Shown here: positions 16,139 through 24,584 of the stretch, in pieces
Position numbering within the stretch: position 1 is the stretch's first letter
Layout of the letters: the number at the start of each line of letters is the position of its first letter
Origin: an uncultured Clostridia bacterium
Lineage (GTDB): Bacteria; Bacillota; Clostridia; Oscillospirales; Acutalibacteraceae
Assembly (NCBI GenBank): GCA_946555465.1
Contig: CAMNST010000017.1
Coordinates: 1-46,277 of the forward strand
Reading direction: 5' to 3'
DNA: 46,277 nt
Notes under the pieces: generated by a model
What the model saw: only the letters and a program-made list of their open reading frames with translations
What the model was told of the DNA's origin: nothing
Database searches by the model: none
Position numbers and translations under genes: made by a program

Positions 16139-17980
16139 ATGGCAGGAAAGTTTGAAATCACTAAAGCAGGTGACGGTACTTTCACTTTTGAATTTATCAT
16201 TGATGAAAAATCAGTTGGCAAAAGTCCTGTTTTTGATAAGGAAGATAATTGCAAAAGGGGTGTAAAGGCTGTTAAGAAAAACAGCAGAATGAAAGTTCAG
16301 AACACTCTTGCAGATGACGAAGAAAAAACAAATCCTAAATATCTTGTTGAGGCAGATGGCGATAAGGTTAAATATACACTGTTTCTTCAGACAGGTGCAG
16401 TTGCACTTGAGGGTTCTGCTGACAGCGAGGCAGAAGTTCTTGAAATGATTGAAAAAATCGGAAACAATGCAAATGCTGCCCAGATGCAGATGGCTGAAGT
16501 TGTTCTTTCGGAAAATGAACAAAAGCAGATTCGTATTGATAAACTTCTTGCAATGCAGAAAAACGGAAATGACCCGTTTGAAATCACTCTTGCAAGCCAG
16601 ACCCATCATTCTGCAGAAATTATAGAGAATTTTGAAAACCTTGAAGAGAAGGATGTTACCGTTGCAGGCCGCATTATGACATGGCGTGATATGGGTAAAG
16701 CAAACTTTATTGACGTTCAGGACAGAGACGGAAAAATTCAGGTCTATGTTCGTATGAATGATGTCGGTGAAGATAAATTCAAAGAGTTCAAAACTTGGGA
16801 TTTGGGCGATATTGTTGAGGTAACAGGTTTTGTATTCAAAACAAGAACAGGTGAAACCTCTATTCACGCAAAGGAAATAAGACTTCTTTCAAAGTCTCTT
16901 CTTCCTCTTCCCGAAAAATTTCACGGTTTAACCGATACAGATACAAGATACCGCAAAAGATATCTTGATATGATTATGAATCCTAATATTAAGGATACTT
17001 TTATCAAACGTTCAAGAATCATTACTTCAATCAGAAGTTATCTTGATAATCTCGGATTTATTGAGGTTGAAACGCCGATTCTGAATACCATACCGGGCGG
17101 TGCGGCGGCAAGACCGTTTATCACGCATCATAATACGCTTGATATGGATATGTACCTTCGCATAGCAACCGAACTCTATTTAAAACGTCTTATTGTCGGC
17201 GGTATGGAAAGAGTTTATGAAATAGGCAGAAACTTCAGAAATGAAGGTATGGATGTAAGACATAATCCCGAATTTACCTGTATTGAACTTTATCAGGCAT
17301 TTACCGATTATCACGGAATGATGGATATTGCCGAAAATATCATCAGAAATGCTGCGAATGAAGTTTGCGACAGTCTTCATATCGTGTTCAACGGCACTGA
17401 AATTGACCTTGAAACTCCTTTTGCAAGACTTACAATGGTTGATGCCGTTAAGAAATACAGCGGCATTGACTTTGCAGAATTTATGAGCAATGATGAAAAG
17501 GCAGTTGAAATTGCCAAAGAAAAGGGCATTGAAATTGCACCCGGCAAAGCAACCTGGGGTGATATTCTGAATTCTTTCTTTGAAGAGTTTGTTGAAGAAA
17601 ATCTTGTTCAGCCGACATTCATTATGGATTACCCTGTTGAGGTAAGTCCGCTGACAAAAAGAAAGCCGGACTGTCCTGTGCTCACAGAGAGATTTGAATT
17701 GTTCATTCTCGGTGGTGAGTATGGTAATGCTTATTCAGAACTTAACGACCCGATTGACCAAATGTCACGTTTTGAGGCCCAGATGAAACTCCGTGAAGCA
17801 GGTGACGACGAGGCCAATATGATTGACCACGATTTTGTTACCGCACTTGAGTACGGCATGCCTCCTACAGGCGGTCTCGGTATCGGAATTGACAGACTTG
17901 TTATGCTTTTAACAGACAGTTATTCAATCAGAGATGTTCTTTTATTCCCGACAATGAAGCCGTTAGGGGATAATAAATAA
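16139..17980 (+). CDS. lysS: Lysyl-tRNA synthetase (class II) with DUF1508-like N-terminal extension
   Basis: Charges tRNA-Lys. At 613 residues it is about 120 longer than usual. Residues 124-613 are a complete class II enzyme: OB-fold anticodon-binding domain (about 170-255), motif 1 (about 300-322) leading into G-G-A-A-A-R-P-F, motif 2 R-N-F-R-N-E-G (364-370) and motif 3 G-L-G-I-G-I-D-R near the C-terminus. Residues 1-about 110 are extra and resemble the YegP/DUF1508 repeat: K-F-E-I-x-K-x-x-D-G-x-F-x-F, then [11 protein letters not shown], with a weaker second unit at about 66-108. The frame is continuous and the ATG follows a GAGG-containing ribosome binding site, so the fusion is not an assembly join. 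It is co-transcribed with greA. Confidence 0.95.
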   Translation: MAGKFEITKAGDGTFTFEFIIDEKSVGKSPVFDKEDNCKRGVKAVKKNSRMKVQNTLADDEEKTNPKYLVEADGDKVKYTLFLQTGAVALEGSADSEAEVLEMIEKIGNNANAAQMQMAEVVLSENEQKQIRIDKLLAMQKNGNDPFEITLASQTHHSAEIIENFENLEEKDVTVAGRIMTWRDMGKANFIDVQDRDGKIQVYVRMNDVGEDKFKEFKTWDLGDIVEVTGFVFKTRTGETSIHAKEIRLLSKSLLPLPEKFHGLTDTDTRYRKRYLDMIMNPNIKDTFIKRSRIITSIRSYLDNLGFIEVETPILNTIPGGAAARPFITHHNTLDMDMYLRIATELYLKRLIVGGMERVYEIGRNFRNEGMDVRHNPEFTCIELYQAFTDYHGMMDIAENIIRNAANEVCDSLHIVFNGTEIDLETPFARLTMVDAVKKYSGIDFAEFMSNDEKAVEIAKEKGIEIAPGKATWGDILNSFFEEFVEENLVQPTFIMDYPVEVSPLTKRKPDCPVLTERFELFILGGEYGNAYSELNDPIDQMSRFEAQMKLREAGDDEANMIDHDFVTALEYGMPPTGGLGIGIDRLVMLLTDSYSIRDVLLFPTMKPLGDNK

Positions 17981-18035
17981 TATTGAAAAATATTTCTAAA
18001 TCATTATTTATTTGCAGATAAAGAGGTAATAATTT

Positions 18036-19697
18036 ATGAGATCAGATTTAATAAAAGAAGGTCCGTCAAGAGCGCCTCACCGTTCTCTTCTCAGAGCGCT
18101 TGGTATTGATGAACTTGAAATGAAAAGACCGTTTGTTGCGGTTGTAAATTCAAAAAGTGATTATATTCCGGGTCATATGCATCTTGATAAAATTGCGGAG
18201 CAGGTTAAAGCCGGCATAAGAAACGCAGGCGGTGTTCCGTTTGAGTTTAACACAATCGGTGTATGCGACGGTATTGCAATGAATCATAAAGGTATGAAAT
18301 ACTCGCTTTGTTCAAGAGAACTTATTGCAGACAGCATTGAAGTTATGCTTACTGCTCATCCTCTTGATGCAATCGTTTTTATTCCTAACTGTGATAAAAT
18401 TGTTCCGGGTATGCTTCTTGCAGCCTGCCGACTCAATCTTCCTTGCATATTTATCAGCGGCGGTCCGATGCTTCCCGGTAAAAGCACAGAAACCGAAAAC
18501 AGAATCGGTCTTTCGGAGCAGTTTGAATATGTTGGTGCAAATGCAGTTGGCAAAATGAGCGATGCCAATCTGGAGTCCTGTGCATTTACTGCTTGTCCTA
18601 CCTGCGGTTCATGTTCAGGTATGTACACAGCAAATTCAATGAACTGCCTTACCGAGACCATTGGTATGTCACTTCCGGGTTCGGGAACAATTCCGGCAGT
18701 CATGAGTGCAAGACTCCGCCTTGCTAAAATGGCGGGCGAAAGGGTTATGGATCTTCTTAAAGAAGATATCAAACCAAGTGATATTATTACTGAAAAAGCC
18801 ATTGAAAATGCAATGAGAACCGATATGGCTATCGGATGCTCAACAAATACAATTCTTCATCTTACTGCTATTGCACATGCAGCCGGTCACGATATTGACC
18901 TTGCAGATCTTGATGCATATGGCAGAAAAACACCGCAGATTTGCAAACTTAACCCTGCATCTTCCGTGTTTATTACAGATCTTAATGATGTCGGAGGTAT
19001 TCAGGCTGTTGTTAAGGAACTTGCAAAAGGCGGAATGATTAATACAGATGCTCTTACAGTAAACGGAACTGTTGCAGATAGAATTGCAAACGCTCCTGAT
19101 GCTGACGGAGATATTATACGCAGACTTGATAATCCGTTTTCTGCTGACGGCGGTATTGCCGTTCTTACAGGTAACCTTGCAGAAGAAGGCGCAGTTGTAA
19201 AGAAGGGTGCCGTTGCTCCTGAAATGATGCAGCATAAAGGCCCTGCAAAGTGTTATGACAGTGAAGAGGATGCAATCGCTGCAATCAACGGCGGAAAAGT
19301 TGTTGCAGGTGATGTTGTTGTTATCCGTTATGAAGGACCTAAGGGCGGACCGGGTATGAGAGAAATGCTTTCTCCTACATCTGCAATTATCGGTATGGGT
19401 CTCGGTTCCTCAGTCGCTCTTCTTACGGACGGACGTTTTTCAGGTGCAACACGCGGTGCATCAATCGGTCATGTAAGTCCTGAGGCTGCAATGGGCGGAA
19501 CGATTGCTCTTGTTGAAGACGGCGATGAAATAGAAATTGATATTCCTGCAAGAGTGCTTAAAGTTAATGTTTCCGATGAAGTTCTTGCCCAGAGAAAAGC
19601 AAAATGGCAGCCGCCTGTTCAGGAACTTACAGGTTATCTTAAGAGATATGCCCAGCATGTAACAAGCGGTTCAAAAGGTGCTGTTTTTGAGGACTGA
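18036..19697 (+). CDS. ilvD: Dihydroxy-acid dehydratase
   Basis: Dehydrates 2,3-dihydroxy-isovalerate (or the methylvalerate analogue) in valine, isoleucine, leucine and pantothenate synthesis. It has 553 residues, normal length, and belongs to the IlvD/Edd family with an iron-sulfur cluster. Cluster and metal motifs are visible: [10 protein letters not shown], then [19 protein letters not shown], and the C-terminal [14 protein letters not shown] lies ahead of the ATG. No other ilv or leu genes are nearby, so it is a scattered pathway gene. A 16-bp gap to the sortase-like gene suggests read-through into it. Confidence 0.97.
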   Translation: MRSDLIKEGPSRAPHRSLLRALGIDELEMKRPFVAVVNSKSDYIPGHMHLDKIAEQVKAGIRNAGGVPFEFNTIGVCDGIAMNHKGMKYSLCSRELIADSIEVMLTAHPLDAIVFIPNCDKIVPGMLLAACRLNLPCIFISGGPMLPGKSTETENRIGLSEQFEYVGANAVGKMSDANLESCAFTACPTCGSCSGMYTANSMNCLTETIGMSLPGSGTIPAVMSARLRLAKMAGERVMDLLKEDIKPSDIITEKAIENAMRTDMAIGCSTNTILHLTAIAHAAGHDIDLADLDAYGRKTPQICKLNPASSVFITDLNDVGGIQAVVKELAKGGMINTDALTVNGTVADRIANAPDADGDIIRRLDNPFSADGGIAVLTGNLAEEGAVVKKGAVAPEMMQHKGPAKCYDSEEDAIAAINGGKVVAGDVVVIRYEGPKGGPGMREMLSPTSAIIGMGLGSSVALLTDGRFSGATRGASIGHVSPEAAMGGTIALVEDGDEIEIDIPARVLKVNVSDEVLAQRKAKWQPPVQELTGYLKRYAQHVTSGSKGAVFED

Positions 19698-19713
19698 TTA
19701 GGAGTATGCTCTT

Positions 19714-20367
19714 ATGAGTAGTGGAAAGAAAAAGGGGAACAGAAGAAAAAGTTTATACGAAAACTATTTTCTGAATATGATTTTGTATCTGATTGCTGCA
19801 GCGGCGGTAATGATTATTGTAATTGTTGCCGCTATGCCTAAGGCTGCAGAATTTGTTCATAAGGCTGAAGCCGGTTTAGGTATGAGTACACGCCATATCA
19901 GACTTGATGACAGTTCTTATAATCCGCTGTCTAATGATGGAAATCATCTTGAAAACGGATATTCTTACGGTCAGTTAATAGGAAATATTACCTGTGAAAA
20001 TGCAGGACTTAACTGCAATGTTTATTATGGTGCTAATCGTATTTCAATGAAAAACGGTTCAGGTCTCTCAGGCAATGATTCAATTTTCGGGTTAAAGGGA
20101 ATAAGTTTTGTTACAGGCTATGATGAGACTTATTTTTACAATCTTAAGTATTGTGAAAAAGGTGATGTGATTACCGTTACCACAAATTACGGTGAGTACA
20201 GTTATAAAGTGACTGACACTTCATATATTGATGAAAATAAGCAGGCTTACCGTGATGACGGCGAAAGTGAATGTCTTGTTTTATCTGCAGTATGTTCTGA
20301 TTTTTCAGAACACAGCGGCGAGTGTTTTTACGTTTTTGCCGACAGAATTGACGGGGAGGTAAACTGA
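19714..20367 (+). CDS. Sortase-fold membrane protein lacking the catalytic His and Arg
   Basis: A 217-residue protein with a basic N-terminus, one membrane helix (about 25-46) and an extracellular domain that lines up with sortases: L-I-G-N-I-T... G-L-N-C-N-V-Y-Y-G strand region, then N-L-x-x-C-E-K-G-D-V-I-T-V-T-T-N-Y-G-E-Y-S-Y-K-V, and L-V-L-S-A-V-C-S near the C-terminus. The Cys matches the sortase nucleophile, but the position of the catalytic His (G-H-x-D) reads G-Y-D, and no Arg is found in the strand after the Cys (E-C-F-Y-V-F-A). It is therefore probably inactive as a transpeptidase, or uses other residues. The fold call is from pattern reading only. GGAG lies ahead of the ATG; the next gene starts 1 bp after the stop. 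Confidence 0.65.
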   Translation: MSSGKKKGNRRKSLYENYFLNMILYLIAAAAVMIIVIVAAMPKAAEFVHKAEAGLGMSTRHIRLDDSSYNPLSNDGNHLENGYSYGQLIGNITCENAGLNCNVYYGANRISMKNGSGLSGNDSIFGLKGISFVTGYDETYFYNLKYCEKGDVITVTTNYGEYSYKVTDTSYIDENKQAYRDDGESECLVLSAVCSDFSEHSGECFYVFADRIDGEVN

Positions 20368-20368
20368 T

Positions 20369-21220
20369 ATGACAGATAATTCCCGTGAAGCAAAAGTTTC
20401 AAAGGTGCTGCGTTTTATTCTCTCATTCGTGCTTTTTGGTATGATTTCATTACTCAGTGTTTCAATCTGTGCCAAATCGGTTTTTCTTAACCCTTCCAAA
20501 ATAGAAAAAATTCTTACAAGTTATGAATATGTTGATGGAATAAGAAACAGTGTAATTGACTATGCAGATGATTTTTATATTAAAAACGGCTTGGATTCTG
20601 AAAATCTTGATGAGATTTTCGATTGTGAAAATATCAAAAAGGTCGTTTCTTCATATGTATCATATAACATTACATCTGCAGTAGGTTATACAAATGAAAC
20701 TTATACCGATTTAATCAATAATATATGTGTTGATTTTGATGAGGATTTAAAAAATCAGATAGAAAATTCAGGGCAGCAGTATAATGCCGATAAAGCGGAA
20801 AAAATTTCTGCATCAGTGCGTGAATTTTTTAAAAGTGAAATTGATATACCGTATATCGAGCAGATAAAAACAGTTTTAAATATCGGTTCAGTCGGTGCAA
20901 ATGTAATTTTTGGTGTAAGTGTATTTTTTGCAGTTTCCACCGGTCTTGTTCTCTTCTTCCTCGGAACAAAGAGATACAGGTCTGTCAGGGCTATTTCGTG
21001 CAGTTTTTCAACTGCCGGAATATTCAATGTTCTGATCGCACTGACGTTATATGTTATTTCAACTGTTAAAAATATAGATATTTATCCGATTTATCTGTAT
21101 GATGCATTTATGAGTTATTTTTATATGTGCATCGGTGATATTGCACTTTCAGGGGGCGTATTAATTCTGATTTCCCTTGCAATTATTACAGCGGTATGGA
21201 AGATAAAAAAAGGAAGTTAA
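20369..21220 (+). CDS. Membrane protein of unknown function, coupled to the sortase-like gene
   Basis: I do not recognise a family. It has 283 residues with one membrane helix near the N-terminus (about 17-37), a soluble acidic segment of about 140 residues (about 45-170) that would face outside, then three hydrophobic helices (about 172-195, 210-230, 250-275) and a short basic tail. The start codon is next to the stop of the sortase-like gene, with GGGGAGG inside the end of that gene, so the two are translationally coupled and probably work together. It is too short of helices to be the usual ABC-2 permease partner of the ATPase gene that follows 54 bp downstream. Confidence 0.7.
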   Translation: MTDNSREAKVSKVLRFILSFVLFGMISLLSVSICAKSVFLNPSKIEKILTSYEYVDGIRNSVIDYADDFYIKNGLDSENLDEIFDCENIKKVVSSYVSYNITSAVGYTNETYTDLINNICVDFDEDLKNQIENSGQQYNADKAEKISASVREFFKSEIDIPYIEQIKTVLNIGSVGANVIFGVSVFFAVSTGLVLFFLGTKRYRSVRAISCSFSTAGIFNVLIALTLYVISTVKNIDIYPIYLYDAFMSYFYMCIGDIALSGGVLILISLAIITAVWKIKKGS

Positions 21221-21274
21221 GAGCATTTTAAAATAAACCATTTATTTTGACTGCTTCAAACAGAGGATATTATT

Positions 21275-22033
21275 ATGGATAAGGATACGGCGATTTCTGT
21301 AAAAAACGTTTCTATGACGTTTAATCTTAACAAGGAAAAAGTTGATAATCTTAAAGAATATGTAATAAAATTTATTACAAGAAAACTTGAATATAAAAAA
21401 TTCTACGCTCTTAAAAATATTAACTTTGAAGTAAAAAAAGGTGAGCATCTTGCAATTTTAGGCCTTAACGGTGCGGGTAAAAGTACACTTCTTAAAACGA
21501 TTGTCGGTGTTTATAAGCCTAACGACGGCACGATTGAAAAGTGCGGCGTTATCGCACCTCTTCTTGAACTCGGAGCAGGTTTTGATCCGAATTATTCAGG
21601 TAAAGAAAACATTTATCTGTATGGTGCAATTCTGGGATATGACCGGGAATATATTTCAAAAAAATATAATGAAATTGTTGAATTTTCTGAACTTGGTCAT
21701 TTTATTGATGTTCCGGTTAAAAATTATTCGAGCGGAATGAAAGCAAGGCTCGGTTTTTCCATTGCAACCGCTGTTGAACCCGATGTGCTTATACTTGATG
21801 AAGTTTTGTCGGTTGGTGACGCAGGTTTCAAAAAGAAAAGTCTTGCCAAAGTGCGCTCTATGTTTGAAAACGGAGTAACCGTTCTTTTTGTTTCACACAG
21901 CATTCAGCAGGTGCGTGATATATGCGATAAGGCAATTCTTCTTGAACACGGCGAAATAGTTGCACAGGGAACGGTTGAAGAAGTTATTCCTGTTTACGAA
22001 GAAAGAAGCAAGAAAAAAGAAAATAAAAAGTAA
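21275..22033 (+). CDS. ABC exporter ATPase of the TagH/Wzt/RfbE (polysaccharide or teichoic acid) type
   Basis: A 252-residue nucleotide-binding subunit. It has the long N-terminal insert before Walker A that marks this subfamily (V-S-M-T-F-N..., K-F-Y-A-L-K-N-I-N-F). Walker A is L-N-G-A-G-K-S-T; next come the subfamily block L-L-E-L-G-A-G-F-D-P-N-Y-S-G-K-E-N, signature N-Y-S-S-G-M-K-A-R-L, Walker B V-L-I-L-D-E and D-loop S-V-G-D. Relatives drive export of teichoic acids or O-antigen polysaccharides. The C-terminus is short, so there is no carbohydrate-binding domain. No ABC-2 type permease lies next to it. The nearby cpsCDB genes fit a surface-polysaccharide role. Confidence 0.88.
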   Translation: MDKDTAISVKNVSMTFNLNKEKVDNLKEYVIKFITRKLEYKKFYALKNINFEVKKGEHLAILGLNGAGKSTLLKTIVGVYKPNDGTIEKCGVIAPLLELGAGFDPNYSGKENIYLYGAILGYDREYISKKYNEIVEFSELGHFIDVPVKNYSSGMKARLGFSIATAVEPDVLILDEVLSVGDAGFKKKSLAKVRSMFENGVTVLFVSHSIQQVRDICDKAILLEHGEIVAQGTVEEVIPVYEERSKKKENKK

Positions 22034-22040
22034 ACGAAAT

Positions 22041-22076
22041 AAAACAACCGCTGTTTTAAACAGCGGTTGTTTTATT
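22041..22076. terminator. Bidirectional terminator between the ABC ATPase and cpsB
   Basis: A 16-bp inverted repeat (22041-22056 with 22058-22073), with the closing bases left as loop, and A and T runs on the two sides. It serves both convergent genes. Confidence 0.88.
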
Positions 22077-22088
22077 ATGCGATATTTG

Positions 22089-22805
22089 TTATTTTAAAAG
22101 TATTTTTGCATTGTTTTCAAGAGTTTCAATGGCACTTCTGCCGAATTTTTTTATAATTTCATTTGCACCGTTTTTATAATCAGGTGAGCGTGAAGTGAGA
22201 TTATGGCAGTCTGAGCCGATAAGATGAATTCTGCCGCTTTCAAGATATCTGAAAAGTTTTTTTCTTGTGCTTCTGGAGGCGTCTGAAAAAGAATTGATAT
22301 TAACCTGAACAAGACAGCCCATATCAATATATTCATCAAGAAGGTATTCATCTTCCATCAATGCACGGTATCTTTCAATATGTGCGAGTACCGGCTTTAT
22401 ATTGTGGTCATAAAATAAATTTGACAGCCTGTCATATGTTTTCTGTGAAAAACTGCACGAAAAGGGATGTTCAATCAAAGCATAGCCTGAGTTTCCAATG
22501 CAAATTTCTCTCAGGTCGTCATTGTTCAAAAGGTAGTCACTTATATAAACTTCTGCTGCGGCTACAAGTTTTGGACTACCGTAGGGCAGTGCCTCAATAA
22601 GCCTTTTAAAAGCGTTATTTCTTCTTTCAAGAAAATCGCGGTATGATATGGAATCAGAATAATAATGCGGTGTAAGTATTATTGTTTCTGCACCCTGCTG
22701 CTGAAGTTTTGCTATCATTTTAAGGCTTGTCTCAACATCCGGGGCTCCGTCATCAATACCCGGGAGTATATGACAGTGTGTTTCTACAAGGTTGTTAATT
22801 TGCAT
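22089..22805 (-). CDS. cpsB: Tyrosine-protein phosphatase of the CpsB/YwqE (PHP) family
   Basis: A manganese-dependent PHP-fold phosphatase of 238 residues that dephosphorylates the partner BY-kinase in capsule or exopolysaccharide control. Metal motifs are visible: E-T-H-C-H-I-L-P-G-I-D-D-G near residue 8, T-P-H-Y-Y, A-E-V-Y-I, E-H-P-F, H-I-E-R-Y and S-D-C-H-N. AGGAAG lies ahead of the ATG on the minus strand. It is the last gene of cpsC-cpsD-cpsB, 11 bp after the kinase, in the order seen in streptococcal and Bacillus clusters. Confidence 0.92.
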   Translation of the reverse strand: MQINNLVETHCHILPGIDDGAPDVETSLKMIAKLQQQGAETIILTPHYYSDSISYRDFLERRNNAFKRLIEALPYGSPKLVAAAEVYISDYLLNNDDLREICIGNSGYALIEHPFSCSFSQKTYDRLSNLFYDHNIKPVLAHIERYRALMEDEYLLDEYIDMGCLVQVNINSFSDASRSTRKKLFRYLESGRIHLIGSDCHNLTSRSPDYKNGANEIIKKFGRSAIETLENNAKILLK

Positions 22806-22816
22806 TTCGCTTCTTC

Positions 22817-23659
22817 CTAATTTCTGGAGTTATAAGAATTTTTATCAATGGAATAATTGTATCCGCTGGAATAGTTATATCTGCCTGAATATGAACCGTA
22901 AGCGCCGTATGTTCCGTAAGTGCCGTAATCATACGAACCTTTGTTATAATATTTTGCTGCTTTTGATTCAACAAAGTTTACAACAAAGCCAAGTATCTTT
23001 GCATCAATAAATTCAAGTGCAGACAGGGCTTTCTGAAGTTCGGGATGAGTGGAGTGGTTTGAACGCACAACAAGAACGATCCCGTCAGATTCCCTGATAA
23101 GCGGAAGAGCATCTGATACAACGTTGATAGGCGGAGTATCTATAATGATATAGTCAAAATCTTTGCTTATTTGCTCAAGAAAATCAGACATAATCTCAGA
23201 ACCTAAAAGTTCTGCAGGATTTGGCGGAATTGAACCTGAACAAAGGACGGAAAGATTTTCGTATTCCGTTTGATGAAGAACCGAGTAAATATCAGTTCTT
23301 CCCTTTCCTGAAATGGAGTCGCCGAGATAATTGGTAAGACCCGGCGCATTCGGAAGTGAAAAATAGTGGTGAATTTTCGGCTTTCTGAGGTCACCGTCTA
23401 TAAGAAGAACACGCTGATCTGTCTGCGATATTGATACGGCAAGGTTTACCGTTGTTGTTGTTTTTCCTTCATTTGGTACGGAGGAACTTACAACAATAAC
23501 TTTGCAGCCTTTTTTCATAACAGAAAACATTATGTTTGCACGTATGGTTTTATATGCCTCTTCAATTCTGAATTTAAGGGCAGGCTGAATAGGTGCGTTA
23601 GAAAGCAGATATCTTGAAGATGCCTGAGTCGATTTTTTACTGTTTCTTTTTTTAGCCAT
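22817..23659 (-). CDS. cpsD: BY-type tyrosine kinase CpsD/YwqD with tyrosine-rich tail
   Basis: A cytoplasmic autophosphorylating tyrosine kinase of 280 residues that works with the membrane adaptor encoded just upstream. Features in order: the R-x-E-E-A-Y-K-T-I-R-A-N entry motif near 31-42, Walker A S-V-P-N-E-G-K-T-T, Walker A' L-L-I-D-G-D-L-R-K-P, Walker B I-I-D-T-P-P, and a C-terminal tail of about 44 residues holding 13 tyrosines in G/S/Y repeats, the autophosphorylation cluster. AAAGGAG lies 8 bases before the ATG, and the previous gene ends 3 bp upstream. No glycosyltransferase or polymerase genes are nearby, so its targets lie elsewhere. Confidence 0.93.
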   Translation of the reverse strand: MAKKRNSKKSTQASSRYLLSNAPIQPALKFRIEEAYKTIRANIMFSVMKKGCKVIVVSSSVPNEGKTTTTVNLAVSISQTDQRVLLIDGDLRKPKIHHYFSLPNAPGLTNYLGDSISGKGRTDIYSVLHQTEYENLSVLCSGSIPPNPAELLGSEIMSDFLEQISKDFDYIIIDTPPINVVSDALPLIRESDGIVLVVRSNHSTHPELQKALSALEFIDAKILGFVVNFVESKAAKYYNKGSYDYGTYGTYGAYGSYSGRYNYSSGYNYSIDKNSYNSRN

Positions 23660-23662
23660 CTT

Positions 23663-24433
23663 TTATTCTCCTTTCCCTTTTGAAGAAGTTTTTTGCTGCG
23701 ATGACGAAATATTTGTTTTGAAATCAAATTCCGGAATTGTTCCAAGCACAGGAATACCGTAGCGCTGTGTGAGTTCATCACTGCTTTTAATTCTTACATC
23801 AAGAAGATCTCGCAGAATAATATAGGCAACTGCAAGAATTGCTCCGCCCATGAAGCCGATAAGGCACTTTTTTGGATATCCGCGACTTTCTGATGTTGTT
23901 GCTTTCAATGCGGCGTCTTCAACAGAAGCGCTTACAAGACCGTTGTTTGTTTCGTTCATTTTGTTTGGTATGCTTGTCTCAAGTTGGCGGGCTATCTGAT
24001 ATGATAAATCAGCATCTGTTGTAGTAATGGTAACTTTAAACATGGCCGTTTCTTTAACGGTTTCAATATTTGTTGCATTTTTTATTGTTGCAGCGGAATA
24101 TGAAGTTGCATATTGTTCATTAAGTTCATCTGCAACAGTCTGATTAAACTCATTTGTTTTAAAGAGTTCAATATAAGTGCTGAGCATTTTTATGGCATAA
24201 TTCATTCTGCTTGTGTTGCTGATTGCCTGCGTTTGTGTGGATGAGTCGCTGAGTTCCTGGCTTGAATCCTGAGCATATGCAAGAAATTCAACTGTGGAAG
24301 TATATGTCAGAGTTGTAAAATTAGCGGTATAAAAGCCAGCCATTACTGCCCCGATTAATCCTATAAAAAAAATCAGTTTCCATCTTTTTAAGACAAGCAT
24401 TAATATCTTTTTTACATTAGCATCTAAGTTCAT
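23663..24433 (-). CDS. cpsC: Wzz/CpsC-type membrane adaptor and chain-length determinant
   Basis: A membrane protein of 256 residues that activates the partner BY-kinase and influences polysaccharide chain length. It has two membrane helices (about 20-37 and about 185-205) bracketing an extracellular, helix-rich segment, and a C-terminal cytoplasmic tail with D-V-R-I-K-S-S-D-E-L after the second helix. An in-frame ATG at 24481 is rejected because the minus-strand promoter (24515-24487) would start transcription there; the start at 24433 has an AAAGGAAAG site upstream. It is the first gene of cpsC-cpsD-cpsB, divergent from a glycosidase gene. Confidence 0.9.
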   Translation of the reverse strand: MNLDANVKKILMLVLKRWKLIFFIGLIGAVMAGFYTANFTTLTYTSTVEFLAYAQDSSQELSDSSTQTQAISNTSRMNYAIKMLSTYIELFKTNEFNQTVADELNEQYATSYSAATIKNATNIETVKETAMFKVTITTTDADLSYQIARQLETSIPNKMNETNNGLVSASVEDAALKATTSESRGYPKKCLIGFMGGAILAVAYIILRDLLDVRIKSSDELTQRYGIPVLGTIPEFDFKTNISSSQQKTSSKGKGE

Positions 24434-24486
24434 TTCTTTGCTTCTCTTTCCTTTAAAATTAATATAGTGATTTATTATCATCCCTT

Positions 24487-24515
24487 ATATTACTTTATAT
24501 TCGTTAATTTGTCAA
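24487..24515 (-). promoter_or_regulatory. Promoter of cpsCDB (minus strand)
   Basis: On the minus strand: TTGACA (24515-24510), a 17-bp spacer and TAATAT (24492-24487). The predicted transcription start near 24480 decides the cpsC start codon. Confidence 0.75.
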
Positions 24516-24525
24516 CGATACTCTA

Positions 24526-24554
24526 TTGACAAAATTAATTAAATAGTAGATAAT
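24526..24554 (+). promoter_or_regulatory. Promoter of the glycosidase-phosphoesterase pair
   Basis: TTGACA (24526-24531), a 17-bp spacer and GATAAT (24549-24554). Its -35 lies 10 bp from the -35 of the divergent cpsC promoter, so one regulator could touch both. Confidence 0.72.
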
Positions 24555-24584
24555 ATTTGAAAAAGTTTTCAAAAGGAAATATTT

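Noticed and set aside
16211-16867. Long minus-strand open frame inside lysS
   Set aside because: Composition shadow of a strongly supported gene; no ribosome binding site or domain.
20369-21220. Reading this membrane protein as the ABC-2 permease partner of the adjacent ATPase
   Set aside because: Only about four hydrophobic segments and a large outside domain; ABC-2 permeases of this type have six helices and no such domain.
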